The notes: generated by a model not told the origin, from the letters alone. Counted from the stretch's first letter, positions 1 to 9,669 are shown. The stretch is 64,000 nucleotides of DNA from QFNR01 sp043842855 (GCA_043842855.1 JBBPJF010000001.1:124001-188000); one strand, 5' to 3'. Numbers and translations are program-made.

Positions 1-92
1 CGTGAGGAATAGTCTAGTATACTACAGGCAGAGGTTTGCCTCCTTTAGAGGGGGGCCTGTATGCAAACAAAATTTTTTAAGGAGTATAATTT

Positions 93-800
93 ATGAGGAA
101 ATTTTTTCTCGGTAGTAGTTTATTGTTAATGTTGTTTCCCTTGGCCGCATGTAAGGATGGCTCCTCGGCAGATACTGAACCTGCCGCTGTAATAGATGAT
201 AGTTCAAGCTCTGGTGAAACCCCAGCCACTCCTAGCCCAGAGGCTCAACCACAGGATAGCAACCCAACAGGCCCCCAAGCTACTACTTCTCCAGCTTTGG
301 AAGAAGAAGGGACAGGTACTACACCTATTAGTACACAGGCTACTACGCCCAGCTCAACTTCTCCTGTTAGTGCAAGTTCTGGCTCTACTGCTTCTAGCTC
401 TTCCCTGGGCGGTAGTACAGTAGTTCACAAAGCTCAACCAGCTACAGAGCAAGTGAAGTCTCAAGTAGGCAGCTCATCCGCTACATCTACTACTTCTTCC
501 GGAGCTTCAGACCAACCTAAAATAGAGCTACGTAAGGAATCTGATAAAGTTGGTCAAGCCATTGAAGATTCGACTAATCAAGCTTCAGATAAGCTTAAGG
601 AAGGGGCTGAGCATGTCAAGGACTCTCTCAAAGAAACGGGACGAGATGTAAAAACAGGTGTAGATAAAGAGGGTCAGAAACTGAAGGATCTAGCTGGTGA
701 TCAACTCAAAAAATTAGGTCACGGTTTAGACAAAGCTAAAGAAAAAGTAGAACAGCTCGGCAAAGACTTAAAGGATGAGAGCGCTAAATCAGCGCAGTAG
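93..800 (+). CDS. Ser/Thr/Pro-rich lipoprotein with LEA-like C-terminus
   Basis: This is a predicted envelope lipoprotein of 235 aa. The N-terminus has a basic start, a hydrophobic core and an LAAC lipobox, so lipidation at Cys20 is expected. Residues 25-145 are low-complexity Ser/Thr/Pro/Ala-rich, probably an extended linker. The last 85 residues (about 150-235) are charged and amphipathic, with repeated patterns such as DKLKEGAEHVKDSL that resemble LEA or apolipoprotein-like helices. An AAGGAG ribosome site at 79-84 supports the ATG at 93. It is followed by its own terminator, so it looks monocistronic. I recognise no family and the function is unknown; a periplasmic spacer or stress protein is a guess. 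Confidence 0.8.
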   Translation: MRKFFLGSSLLLMLFPLAACKDGSSADTEPAAVIDDSSSSGETPATPSPEAQPQDSNPTGPQATTSPALEEEGTGTTPISTQATTPSSTSPVSASSGSTASSSSLGGSTVVHKAQPATEQVKSQVGSSSATSTTSSGASDQPKIELRKESDKVGQAIEDSTNQASDKLKEGAEHVKDSLKETGRDVKTGVDKEGQKLKDLAGDQLKKLGHGLDKAKEKVEQLGKDLKDESAKSAQ

Positions 801-823
801 ATTTCTTCCTACGCCTATAGGAT

Positions 824-858
824 AATAGCCCGCTTGGTGTGGGCTATTTTCTTTTTTG
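824..858 (+). terminator. Rho-independent terminator
   Basis: An 8-bp stem (AATAGCCC with GGGCTATT) around a 9-base loop is followed by a T-rich tail (TTCTTTTTT). It lies 24 bases after the lipoprotein stop and should end that transcript. Confidence 0.8.
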
Positions 859-960
859 CAGCTTAGGATTATTAATTTTCTAAAGCTTTCTATTCCTCAA
901 TAGCCCATTGTTGGTTCCGTTCTCTCTAAGACATTGAGCTCAAAAACTATCTAGCTTTTC

Positions 961-1872
961 ATGAAACCGATATTGTCTGAAGTCAGTGGACTCTTGCTAC
1001 TGAATAAAGCTCCTCACATTTCTAGCAATCATGCTTTACAACAAGTCAAACGTTTATTCCAAGCTAAAAAGGCCGGACATACAGGTACATTAGATCCATT
1101 AGCCACTGGTTTATTACCTATATGCTTTGGAGAAGCTACTAAGTTTTCTCAGTATCTTCTAAATGCCAATAAGACCTATTTGGCTACTTTACAGTTTGGT
1201 GAAGCTACTACGACTGGAGATAGAGAAGGTGCGGTTATTGCAAGATCCTGTACCGCTTTTCAAGCCGAGGAGCTATTGGCTGCTAGTCAAAAACTATTAG
1301 GTTGGATTGAACAAATCCCGCCAATGTTTTCAGCCATTAAACATAAGGGGCTACCGCTCTATCAGTATGCACTTAAAGGTATTCCCGTGCCGCGTGAAAA
1401 AAGAAAGGTATATATTCAAACCATAGAATTGATCCAATTTTCTTTTCCTGAAGTAGTTCTTAAAATTACTTGTAGTAAAGGTACTTATATTAGGACTTTA
1501 GCGGAGGATTTAGCTCAATCACTTGGGTCAGTAGCTCACTTGAGTGCTCTGTCCAGAATCCAATCTGACCAGTTTACTCTAGAAAAGGCTTACTCTTTTT
1601 CGCAACTAGAAAAGTTATCTGCTACAGAGAGAGCCCACCTACTATTTCCTGTAGATTATTTAGTTAAGCACCTTGATTCAGTTGTACTAAATCTTGAAGA
1701 TGAAACTAAAATAAAAACAGGACGCCCCGTGCAATTTTATGCCAACTATGCGAAAATGACCCCGTTGTCTTTATATACAACTGATGACCGCTTTGTCGGG
1801 CTTGGTGTTTATGTCCCGGATTTGCAGGTAATCAGAGCTTTGCGGTTACTACGCACTAATAAAGATACGTGA
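961..1872 (+). CDS. truB: tRNA pseudouridine(55) synthase TruB
   Basis: TruB makes the universal pseudouridine at position 55 in the T-arm of tRNAs. The 303-aa length fits the family (E. coli 314). The catalytic motif GHTGTLDPLATGLL is at residues 39-52, with the nucleophile Asp45, and the later KGTYIRTLAEDL motif is present. The ATG at 961 aligns with the normal family start, although no clear Shine-Dalgarno is visible. In many proteobacteria truB sits between rbfA and rpsO; here truB-rpsO-pnp has been separated from rimP-nusA-infB-rbfA, which lies at 56.6-61.8 kb. Confidence 0.97.
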   Translation: MKPILSEVSGLLLLNKAPHISSNHALQQVKRLFQAKKAGHTGTLDPLATGLLPICFGEATKFSQYLLNANKTYLATLQFGEATTTGDREGAVIARSCTAFQAEELLAASQKLLGWIEQIPPMFSAIKHKGLPLYQYALKGIPVPREKRKVYIQTIELIQFSFPEVVLKITCSKGTYIRTLAEDLAQSLGSVAHLSALSRIQSDQFTLEKAYSFSQLEKLSATERAHLLFPVDYLVKHLDSVVLNLEDETKIKTGRPVQFYANYAKMTPLSLYTTDDRFVGLGVYVPDLQVIRALRLLRTNKDT

Positions 1873-1876
1873 GGGA

Positions 1877-1925
1877 GTATGTTGCGGTTGAGACTGTCAC
1901 ATACTTGTCGGGCCTGTAGAGGCCC
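1877..1925 (+). promoter_or_regulatory. Paired hairpins in the rpsO leader
   Basis: Two inverted repeats lie between truB and rpsO: GTATGT (1877-1882) with ACATAC (1899-1904), and GGGCC (1910-1914) with GGCCC (1921-1925). A good ribosome site (AAGGAGA) follows at 1934-1940. In E. coli the rpsO leader folds for S15 autoregulation. A similar role here is an inference; I could not establish a pseudoknot. Confidence 0.35.
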
Positions 1926-1946
1926 TCATTATTAAGGAGATTTGCT

Positions 1947-2216
1947 ATGGCTTTAGATGCCAAAGATAAAAGAGAAATAGTCCAGAAATTTTGGACTAAG
2001 GAGGGTGACACTGGATCAAGTGGGGTTCAAATTGCTCTACTTACATCTCGTATTAATCTTTTAACTGAACATTTTAAGATCCATAAGAAGGATCAACACA
2101 GTCGTCGAGGGTTGTTGAAATTGGTAAGTAAGCGGCGGCGACTTTTGAATTATCTGAAGAGGACTAATGCTGATTTATATAGAGACTTGCTAGTGAAACT
2201 GAATCTTCGAAAATAA
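1947..2216 (+). CDS. rpsO: 30S ribosomal protein S15
   Basis: This 89-aa protein matches the usual S15 length exactly. S15 binds the central domain of 16S rRNA early in 30S assembly and forms an intersubunit bridge. Family hallmarks are the TGSSGVQIALLTSRI segment (about residues 22-36), HKKDQHSRRGLLKLVSKRRRLL (about 46-67), and the LNYLKR tail. AAGGAGA at 1934-1940 fixes the ATG. It lies between truB and pnp, the common rpsO-pnp arrangement, and is followed by a strong terminator. Confidence 0.98.
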   Translation: MALDAKDKREIVQKFWTKEGDTGSSGVQIALLTSRINLLTEHFKIHKKDQHSRRGLLKLVSKRRRLLNYLKRTNADLYRDLLVKLNLRK

Positions 2217-2239
2217 TTAAACCAGCAATCGAGGTAAAT

Positions 2240-2278
2240 CGCAACTGAGTCTAATCTTCTCAGTTGCGGTTCTTTTTT
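2240..2278 (+). terminator. Rho-independent terminator after rpsO
   Basis: A perfect 10-bp stem (CGCAACTGAG with CTCAGTTGCG) with a 9-base loop is followed by GTTCTTTTTT. It separates rpsO from pnp. Confidence 0.85.
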
Positions 2279-2302
2279 CAGAGTCAATAATCTTCTAACT
2301 GA

Positions 2303-2348
2303 AACTCTAACTAACCTAGTCTATTTTCCTGGTAGATTAGTTAGGGTT
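2303..2348 (+). promoter_or_regulatory. Long stem-loop in the pnp leader
   Basis: A 12-bp stem (AACTCTAACTAA at 2303-2314 pairing with TTAGTTAGGGTT at 2337-2348, one G-U pair) encloses a 22-base loop just upstream of pnp. In E. coli the pnp leader carries an RNase III-cleaved stem used for PNPase autoregulation. The position and stem length suggest the same arrangement; this is inference. Confidence 0.4.
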
Positions 2349-2384
2349 TTAGTCGATTTTTGGCTCTAACTTTGAAGGAATAAT

Positions 2385-4499
2385 ATGCTTAAAAAATGTA
2401 CTAAAACTTTTCAATATGGTCAACACACGGTTACCCTAGAGACGGGGCAAATTGCTAGACAAGCCTCTGGTGCGATTAAAATTTCTATGGGAGAAACTCT
2501 GTTATTAGTAACGGTAGTTGCTGATAAGAATATTAAAGAGGGGCAAAGTTTTTTCCCCTTAACTGTTGATTACTTTGAGCGATCCTATGCTGCAGGGAAA
2601 ATTCCAGGTGGTTTTTTTAAAAGAGAGGGTAAACAAAGTGAGAAAGAGATTTTAACTAGTCGACTCATTGATCGCCCCATACGGCCTCTTTTTCCAGAGA
2701 ACTTTTACCATGATATTCAAATCATTGCTACAGTACTGTCTTCGGACCCAGAAATTGATCCTGATATCCCAGCCATAATCGGAGCTTCAGCAGCATTGGT
2801 TCTATCTGGAGTGCCTTTTGCTGGGCCTATAGGCGCAGCCAGAGTAGGCTACAAAGATGGTGAATATCTTCTCAACCCCTCGGAACAACAACTCAAAGAT
2901 TCTCAACTGAATCTAGTGGTAGCCGGAACAGAAAATGCTGTTTTAATGGTGGAATCTGAAGCCAGAGAGCTTACTGAAGAAATAATGCTTGGAGCAGTCA
3001 TGTATGGCCATGCTCAAATGCAACAGGTTATTCAGGCTATTTTGGAATTTGCTAGTGAAATAGCCCCTACCCCCTGGGACTGGCAAGCTCCACAAGAGGA
3101 TACAGATTTAGTTCAAAAAATACAGGAACTGGTGCAAGCTGATATAAAACAAGCTTTTAAACTTGAACAGAAGACTGAGCGTACTGTAAAACTTAAGGAA
3201 GCCTGGCAAAAGGTAGAGAAAGTATTTATAACTGAAACTACTGATACCTTGTACCATAATAAGCTTCAGCAAATTTTCAAGCAGATGGAAGCCCAGGTGG
3301 TTAGAGGACAAATCCTTTCTGGAGAACCAAGGATTGATGGGCGTGATACTCGTTCAGTTCGACCTATCTCCATAGAAACTAACTTGTTGCCACGAGCTCA
3401 TGGTTCTGCACTCTTTACTCGAGGCGAGACACAAGCTATCGTTGTTACAACTCTAGGAACACAAAAAGACGAGCAAATTATTGATTCTATTCAGGGTGAG
3501 TCTACGGATCGTTTTATGTTTCACTATAACTTTCCACCCTATGCTACCGGGGAAGTTGGAAGAATAGGTGTGCCTAAACGCAGAGAAATTGGCCATGGAA
3601 GACTTGCTAAGCGTGCACTTATTGCTGTACTACCGGAGCAAGAAGAATTCAATTATGCTATTCGTGTGGTTTCTGAAATTACGGAGTCCAATGGTTCTAG
3701 CTCCATGGCTTCAGTTTGCGGTGGCTGTCTGTCCATGCTATCCGCTGGTGTCCCTTTAAAAAGGCAAGTTGCCGGAATTGCTATGGGTTTGATTTTAGAT
3801 GACAATAAATTTGCTGTACTCACGGATATCTTAGGTGATGAAGATCATTTAGGGGATATGGACTTTAAGGTAGCAGGAACATCTGAAGGTATCACAGCCC
3901 TACAAATGGATATTAAAATCCAGGGTATTACTGAAGAGATTATGAAAATTGCACTTGATCAGGCTAAAGAGGGGCGGTTGCATATTCTAGGACGAATGGA
4001 AGAAGCTCTTTCCAGTGTTCAGGATTTGTCTGAACACGCCCCACGTTTATACACTATAAAAATTAATCCTGAAAAAATAAGAGATGTTATTGGTAAAGGT
4101 GGAGAAACCATTCGAGGCCTTATTAAGGAAACCAATACAGAAATTAATATCTCAGATGATGGCGTAATTGTTATTGCTGCTCACTCTCAGGAAGAGGCTG
4201 ATTTAGCTAAAAATAAAATTCAGCAGCTTACGGCGGAAGTGGAAATCAATGGTATTTATGAAGGAACCGTACTAAAGATCCTAGATAATAATGTCGGAGC
4301 AATTGTAGAAATCTTACCTGGACAAGATGGCCTCATACACATTAGCCAGTTGTCACACGAGCGTGTCAAAAATGTTTCTGACTACCTTAAGGTCAAGGAC
4401 AAAGTACGTGTTAAAGTGCTAGATAAAGATGAACGAGGTAGAATCAAACTGTCAGTAAAGGCGTTACTGCCCAAGCCTTCTTCTACAGAAAACCTCTAA
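2385..4499 (+). CDS. pnp: Polyribonucleotide nucleotidyltransferase (PNPase)
   Basis: PNPase degrades RNA 3' to 5' by phosphorolysis, usually as a trimer within the RNA degradosome. At 704 aa it matches the family length (E. coli 711). It shows the two RNase PH-like cores (the second around residues 310-540, with GRDTRSVRPI and SEITESNGSSSMASVCGG), a KH domain with the IGKGGETIRGL loop near residue 567, and a C-terminal S1 domain (about 620-690). A GAAGGA ribosome site precedes the ATG. It is downstream of rpsO as usual. Confidence 0.98.
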   Translation: MLKKCTKTFQYGQHTVTLETGQIARQASGAIKISMGETLLLVTVVADKNIKEGQSFFPLTVDYFERSYAAGKIPGGFFKREGKQSEKEILTSRLIDRPIRPLFPENFYHDIQIIATVLSSDPEIDPDIPAIIGASAALVLSGVPFAGPIGAARVGYKDGEYLLNPSEQQLKDSQLNLVVAGTENAVLMVESEARELTEEIMLGAVMYGHAQMQQVIQAILEFASEIAPTPWDWQAPQEDTDLVQKIQELVQADIKQAFKLEQKTERTVKLKEAWQKVEKVFITETTDTLYHNKLQQIFKQMEAQVVRGQILSGEPRIDGRDTRSVRPISIETNLLPRAHGSALFTRGETQAIVVTTLGTQKDEQIIDSIQGESTDRFMFHYNFPPYATGEVGRIGVPKRREIGHGRLAKRALIAVLPEQEEFNYAIRVVSEITESNGSSSMASVCGGCLSMLSAGVPLKRQVAGIAMGLILDDNKFAVLTDILGDEDHLGDMDFKVAGTSEGITALQMDIKIQGITEEIMKIALDQAKEGRLHILGRMEEALSSVQDLSEHAPRLYTIKINPEKIRDVIGKGGETIRGLIKETNTEINISDDGVIVIAAHSQEEADLAKNKIQQLTAEVEINGIYEGTVLKILDNNVGAIVEILPGQDGLIHISQLSHERVKNVSDYLKVKDKVRVKVLDKDERGRIKLSVKALLPKPSSTENL

Positions 4500-4510
4500 C
4501 TTTTACTTTT

Positions 4511-4541
4511 GACAGTCATGCAAGCGACTTGCATGACTGTC
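4511..4541. terminator. Perfect hairpin between convergent pnp and gyrB
   Basis: A perfect 14-bp inverted repeat (4511-4524 with 4528-4541) has a 3-base CGA loop and lies 12 bases after the pnp stop. The downstream T tract is weak on either strand, so it could be a bidirectional terminator or simply an RNA 3'-end stabilising hairpin. Confidence 0.55.
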
Positions 4542-4638
4542 GAATTCTCTTCATCCTACCATAACTAAAGTCAAACATAGGCTAAAAGCCTGTGGCAAAA
4601 CAGAGCAAATAGTTACAAAAAATTACTGCAATAACTCC

Positions 4639-7047
4639 TTAAATATCAAGAGTAGCAGCCAAAGCATTTTTCTCGATGAACTGTCGGCGAGCTTCAACTT
4701 CTTCACCCATTAGCGTGGTAAAAATATCATCTGCAGCAACTGAATCTTCAATCTTAACTCGCAACAAACGCCGAACCTCAGGATCCATAGTGGTTTCCCA
4801 TAACTGACTGGCATTCATTTCCCCCAGTCCTTTGTAGCGTTGGATAGATAGACTCTTTCTTACTCCTTCCAATAAGTATTCCAAGCCTTCTGAAAATTTT
4901 GAAGTTTCAACCAAAACGCTTCCATCTTCGCCAATCCATTCTAATTTTCCCTGTAAGGAACGTACTTGAGAAGCTGTATATTTTATTCTTTGATAATACT
5001 GAGATTCCAAAAAAGCTTGGGTTAAATAGGATACTTGCCAATTACCATGAGTAAACTTGAGGATCTCAATTGCATAATGCCCTTTTTGACCAAGTACTTT
5101 TAACTGAATGTCCTTACTGGCCCTGCTCCTAAGATGTTCCAGAGTCTGATTAGCCTTCTCTTCCGTACTACAGTCTAGTTCATCTAACTCTAGCAAGGAC
5201 TGTAAAACTGAATTTTCAATTGAATATTGATTTTTTTCAATGATGGCCTTGGTAGCTAAATAGTCCTTCGCTATAGAATTTAACTTTTCCCTAGCCACAG
5301 GCATGCCATTCACTTTTAATACCACATCCTCCAGTGCCAACTTTAATAACAATTGATTTAATTCAGCATCATCCTTTAGATATTGGTCTCTTTTTTTGTG
5401 AGTAGCCTTATATAAAGGAGGTTGAGCAATATAAACATGTCCTCTTTCTACCAATTCTGGCATATGACGATAAAAGAAGGTTAACAGTAAAGTTCTGATA
5501 TGAGCACCATCAATATCTGCATCTGTCATGATGATAATACGGTGATATCTCAATTTTTCCGGCTTATAATCTTCAGCTCCTATACCACATCCTAATGCCA
5601 CAATTAGCGTGGCCACTTCCTGACTAGAAAGTATCCTCTCAAACCTGGCTCTTTCTACATTCAAAATCTTCCCTTTTAAGGGCAAAATAGCTTGAAATTT
5701 TCTGTCTCGTCCAGATTTAGCGGTCCCCCCTGCGGAGTCACCCTCTACCAGATACAATTCACATAAAGCAGGATCTTTCTCCTGACAATCTGCTAATTTA
5801 CCGGGCAAACCCAAACCATCCATTACACTTTTTCTACGTGTAATTTCTCTAGCCTTTCGGGCAGCTTCTCTAGCTCTAGCTGCTTCGATAATTTTCCCAC
5901 AAATAACTTTGGCTTCAGAAGGATTCTCTTCTAGATACTCCGTTAAAGCTCGACTTACTACATCTGAGATGACTGGGCCAATCTCACTTGAAACTAATTT
6001 ATCCTTCGTCTGTGAACTAAATTTAGGATCGGGCAGTTTCACTGAAAGGATGCATACTAACCCCTCTCTCATGTCTTCCCCTACCAAATCAATTTTTTCT
6101 TTCTTAGCTAGCTCATTCTTCTCAATATATTGATTGAGAGTCCTAGTCATTACCTGTCTTAACGCGGTCAAATGACTACCTCCATCTCTTTGAGGAATGT
6201 TATTAGTAAAGCACTGGATATTTTCCTGATAAGAGCTATTCCACTGCATAGCTACTTCCACTTCTAATCCATCTTTGCTACCACTGGCATAAAAAATCTT
6301 TTCGTGAAGTGGACTTTTATTTCGATTGATATATGCTACAAAACCAGCAACTCCTCCAGAAAAGGAAAAATTCTTTAAGGTTCCTGTACGCTTATCTAAT
6401 AACTCGATGCTTACACCATTATTTAGAAAAGAAAGCTCCCTTAGCCGCTTAACTAAGGTATCAAATTGATAATCTATCAAACCAAAAACATCCGCACTCG
6501 CTAAAAAGTGAACCCTTGTTCCTCTCTGATTAGAAGGACCCAAAACACGCAAAGGTTGCGTTACTTCACCTCTAGCAAATTCAACACAATGCTCCTTACC
6601 CTCCCTATATATAGTAAGTTTCAACCAATCAGATAGAGCATTCACTACTGACACCCCTACGCCATGCAATCCTCCTGAGATTTTATAGCTATTGTTGTCA
6701 AATTTACCCCCTGCATGTAAAACTGTCATTATCACTTCAGCTGCTGATCGTCCTTCAGCTTCATGCACACCAGTCGGGATACCCCGCCCGTTATCTTCTA
6801 CTACGATAGAATTGTCTACATTAATAGTTATTTTAATTTGGTCGCAATACCCGGCTAGAGCCTCATCAATCGCATTATCCAGTACTTCAAATACCATATG
6901 ATGCAAACCCGTCCCATCTTGCGTATCACCTATGTACATCCCTGGACGTTTACGTACCGCCTCTAACCCTTTCAATACCTTAATGCTATCCGCACCATAG
7001 CTCGGTACATTATCCTTACTCACTTCATCATTCACTATGTTAGTCAT
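4639..7047 (-). CDS. gyrB: DNA gyrase subunit B
   Basis: GyrB is the ATPase subunit of gyrase, which introduces negative supercoils with GyrA. The 802-aa length matches the long proteobacterial form (E. coli 804). The GHKL ATPase shows DNAIDEALAGYC, DNGRGIP and GGLHGVGVSVVNALS in the first 140 residues. The TOPRIM domain shows LVEGDSAGG and DADIDGAHIRTLLL, and the C-terminal RYKGLGEMNASQLWETTMDP motif is intact. It lies only 17 bases after dnaN with no recF in between, an arrangement seen in many betaproteobacteria. Confidence 0.98.
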   Translation of the reverse strand: MTNIVNDEVSKDNVPSYGADSIKVLKGLEAVRKRPGMYIGDTQDGTGLHHMVFEVLDNAIDEALAGYCDQIKITINVDNSIVVEDNGRGIPTGVHEAEGRSAAEVIMTVLHAGGKFDNNSYKISGGLHGVGVSVVNALSDWLKLTIYREGKEHCVEFARGEVTQPLRVLGPSNQRGTRVHFLASADVFGLIDYQFDTLVKRLRELSFLNNGVSIELLDKRTGTLKNFSFSGGVAGFVAYINRNKSPLHEKIFYASGSKDGLEVEVAMQWNSSYQENIQCFTNNIPQRDGGSHLTALRQVMTRTLNQYIEKNELAKKEKIDLVGEDMREGLVCILSVKLPDPKFSSQTKDKLVSSEIGPVISDVVSRALTEYLEENPSEAKVICGKIIEAARAREAARKAREITRRKSVMDGLGLPGKLADCQEKDPALCELYLVEGDSAGGTAKSGRDRKFQAILPLKGKILNVERARFERILSSQEVATLIVALGCGIGAEDYKPEKLRYHRIIIMTDADIDGAHIRTLLLTFFYRHMPELVERGHVYIAQPPLYKATHKKRDQYLKDDAELNQLLLKLALEDVVLKVNGMPVAREKLNSIAKDYLATKAIIEKNQYSIENSVLQSLLELDELDCSTEEKANQTLEHLRSRASKDIQLKVLGQKGHYAIEILKFTHGNWQVSYLTQAFLESQYYQRIKYTASQVRSLQGKLEWIGEDGSVLVETSKFSEGLEYLLEGVRKSLSIQRYKGLGEMNASQLWETTMDPEVRRLLRVKIEDSVAADDIFTTLMGEEVEARRQFIEKNALAATLDI

Positions 7048-7064
7048 ATCAACAGTCTTATTGG

Positions 7065-8171
7065 TTAAATTTTCATGGGCATCACGATGTATTTAAAGTG
7101 TTGATTATCTGGCACAGTAAATAAACTCGAGCTTTTTTCGCTTCCAAATGCTAAGCGCACTGCCTCACTTTTTACACTACGCAATACATCTAACAGATAG
7201 ATGATATTAAACGCCATATCCAGCTGAGCTCCTTGATAAACAATATCTAACTCTTCTTGAGCCAGTTCCTGTTCATTATTAGAGCAAGAAATTGTCAGTT
7301 TACCGGGACGTAAGAAAAGATTAACTCCCCTTAGCTTTTCATTGGCTAACACCGAGACCCTTTCTAGAGCCCCCAAAAGCTCTAGGCGATTAGATTCAAC
7401 GACATTATGGTTATCTCGTGGTATCACAGCCGTATAATTAGGAAACTTACTCTCGATAATTTTACTTATTATGATGGTTTCCTTAGTACTAAAACGAATC
7501 TTATCAGGCAGCAACTCCACCGTAATGAGCTCTTCCGCCGAGGTTAGTAGCTTGTAAAGTTCTAAAATTGTTTTCCTTGGGATAATCACATCTCCCACTT
7601 CAGGCAGTTGAGCAGTCATTGCGTGAGATGCGTAAGCCAACCGATGTCCATCAGTTGCAACAATTTTTATCTCTTTATCAGCAATCTGCAATAAAACCCC
7701 CATCAGATAATAACGGATATCCTGAGCAGCCATCGCATACTGAATTAAGGATAACATCTCATGTAAAACCGCCTGTTTTATACTAAAAGTTGCTTTAACT
7801 TGGCTGTCTACATGCATTATCGGAAAATCCTTAGGAGATAATACCTGCAAGTTATAGCAACCTTTGCCCGAACGTATGGTAAGCACTTGCTTCTCTAAGG
7901 TGATACTCACTAAAGCATTCTCAGGCAATGCTTTAAGAATGTCTAAGAATTTTCTTACATTAGTGGTAAAAGCAAATTCAGGAGTATCAACTTTAGGACC
8001 CAGAGTCTGCATTTGAATCTCTAGATCTGTCCCTGTGAAACTAACCTGTCCTGCTTTATTTTCAACCAGCACATTAGACAAAATAGGCATAGTATGCCTT
8101 CTCTCAATAATTCCAGAAACAATCTGTAGCGGCTTTGACAATTCCGAACGAGTGGTCTCCAATATCAACAT
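7065..8171 (-). CDS. dnaN: DNA polymerase III beta sliding clamp
   Basis: The beta clamp encircles DNA and tethers polymerase III and repair enzymes. I place the start at the ATG at 8171 (368 aa), because MLILETTRSELSKPLQ aligns with the conserved family N-terminus (E. coli 366 aa). An in-frame upstream start at 8213 would add 14 unlikely residues and overlap dnaA. The RRHTMPILSNVLVE segment and the C-terminal MPM(K/R) ending are typical. It is second in the leftward dnaA-dnaN-gyrB unit. Confidence 0.96.
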   Translation of the reverse strand: MLILETTRSELSKPLQIVSGIIERRHTMPILSNVLVENKAGQVSFTGTDLEIQMQTLGPKVDTPEFAFTTNVRKFLDILKALPENALVSITLEKQVLTIRSGKGCYNLQVLSPKDFPIMHVDSQVKATFSIKQAVLHEMLSLIQYAMAAQDIRYYLMGVLLQIADKEIKIVATDGHRLAYASHAMTAQLPEVGDVIIPRKTILELYKLLTSAEELITVELLPDKIRFSTKETIIISKIIESKFPNYTAVIPRDNHNVVESNRLELLGALERVSVLANEKLRGVNLFLRPGKLTISCSNNEQELAQEELDIVYQGAQLDMAFNIIYLLDVLRSVKSEAVRLAFGSEKSSSLFTVPDNQHFKYIVMPMKI

Positions 8172-8205
8172 AACAGGTCCTGTTCCCCAAAAATTAAGGT
8201 TTACA

Positions 8206-9669
8206 CTAATCAACTTGACTCAAAGTATTCACTAAAGTATTGTATTCGTGCTCAAGTTCACGGTCTTTTTGACGTAATTTCAAAATAGTTCTATGCGCGT
8301 AGATCACCGTAGTATGATCTTTACCGCCGAAAGCAGCCCCGATAGATGGCAGGCTTTGCTCGGTAAGATCTTTTGCGATAGACATAGCAATTTGTCTAGG
8401 TCTCACAATCTTCCTGGAACGCTGCGTGCCCTTTAAATCCGATAATTTCACGTTATAGTAATCAGCTACCACTCGTTGAATTTCATGGATCGTTAACTGT
8501 TCTCGACCTGCAGCTAATATATCCTTCAGAGCAGTTTTTACTAATTCAATGCTTAACGGCTCATGGGTAAATTTAGAATGTGCTTTGACCCTATTAAGCG
8601 CACCTTCTAAATCACGCACATTAGACTTAATATTCTGCGCAATAAAAAATGCAATGTCTTCTGGCAACCGAAAGCCCGCTAAATCTGCCTTTTTATGCAA
8701 AATGGCCACTCGCATTTCTAGTTCAGGAGGCTCAATTTGTACAGTCAGGCCCCAAGAAAATCGTGAAATCAAGCGTTTATCCAATTCCTTAATCTCAGTG
8801 GGTAGCCTATCAGAAGTGAGAATGATTTGTTTATCTCTATCGATGAACTGATTGAATAGGTAAAAGAACTCCTCCATGGTCTTCTCTTTACCTGCAATAA
8901 ACTGTACATCATCCAAGATTAATAAATCTAGTTCTTGATAAGCACGCTTAAATCCATCAATATCTGACTTACGTACATATTTGACAAAGTCATTAATAAA
9001 TTTTTCTGCGTGGATATAACGAATACGTGAACTTTGCCCTTCTAAAAATACACGATTGGCAATAGCCTGAACAAGATGAGTTTTACCCAAGCCAGTTGAT
9101 CCATACACAAAGAGCGGGTTGTAGTCCTTTTTTCCGAGTTCTTCGGATACTGCCAGGCCTACACTATAAGCAATCCGATTACTTTTCCCTACCACCAAAT
9201 TAACAAAAGTTAACCCAGATTTTAATCGCGTTTTTTCGTAACTAAACCCCCCACTAATCTGGTCACTAATCTGCGGCCTTCTATCTTCCTTGCACTCCTC
9301 TTTGTTGGACGTCTTCGTTACGCTCTGCACTACTCCTTCACCCTGCTTACTTGACTGGACTAAGGTGTCTTCTAAAGCTAAAACACATCTTTCCTCTTGC
9401 CCTAGCTCTACCAATCTCAGCTCGCCCTTGCCTACTTCAAGTACAATTAGGGGGAGCGTAGGGCTAAACTCTTCTCGTACTGCATTTATTTTGGGCAGAC
9501 AATGCTCCCGAACCAGGCTGAGTATAAATTGGGTGGGGGCATACAAATACCAACTTTCTTCTCTTTGCGTGGCCGTCAGCAACGGTACCCACCTATTAAA
9601 TTGGTAGGGGTCCATGTCCTGTTTGAGGCGGCCGACACACGCCAGCCAAAAGTTTGTGAAGTCTTCCAT
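8206..9669 (-). CDS. dnaA: Chromosomal replication initiator DnaA
   Basis: DnaA binds boxes at oriC and opens the duplex for helicase loading. The 487-aa protein has an N-terminal interaction domain (WLACVGRLKQ...), a variable linker (about 90-150), the AAA+ core with Walker A GSTGLGKTHL and Walker B LLILDDVQFIAG, the sensor segment SRFSWGLTVQI, and the C-terminal box-binding signature GGKDHTTVIYAHR. Divergent from rpmH across a 306-bp gap, it marks the likely origin. The ATG at 9669 has only a weak ribosome site. Confidence 0.98.
   Translation of the reverse strand: MEDFTNFWLACVGRLKQDMDPYQFNRWVPLLTATQREESWYLYAPTQFILSLVREHCLPKINAVREEFSPTLPLIVLEVGKGELRLVELGQEERCVLALEDTLVQSSKQGEGVVQSVTKTSNKEECKEDRRPQISDQISGGFSYEKTRLKSGLTFVNLVVGKSNRIAYSVGLAVSEELGKKDYNPLFVYGSTGLGKTHLVQAIANRVFLEGQSSRIRYIHAEKFINDFVKYVRKSDIDGFKRAYQELDLLILDDVQFIAGKEKTMEEFFYLFNQFIDRDKQIILTSDRLPTEIKELDKRLISRFSWGLTVQIEPPELEMRVAILHKKADLAGFRLPEDIAFFIAQNIKSNVRDLEGALNRVKAHSKFTHEPLSIELVKTALKDILAAGREQLTIHEIQRVVADYYNVKLSDLKGTQRSRKIVRPRQIAMSIAKDLTEQSLPSIGAAFGGKDHTTVIYAHRTILKLRQKDRELEHEYNTLVNTLSQVD

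Noticed and set aside
7048..7064. Possible missing or broken recF between dnaN and gyrB
   Set aside because: The gap is only 17 bases and many betaproteobacteria lack recF here, so no remnant is expected.
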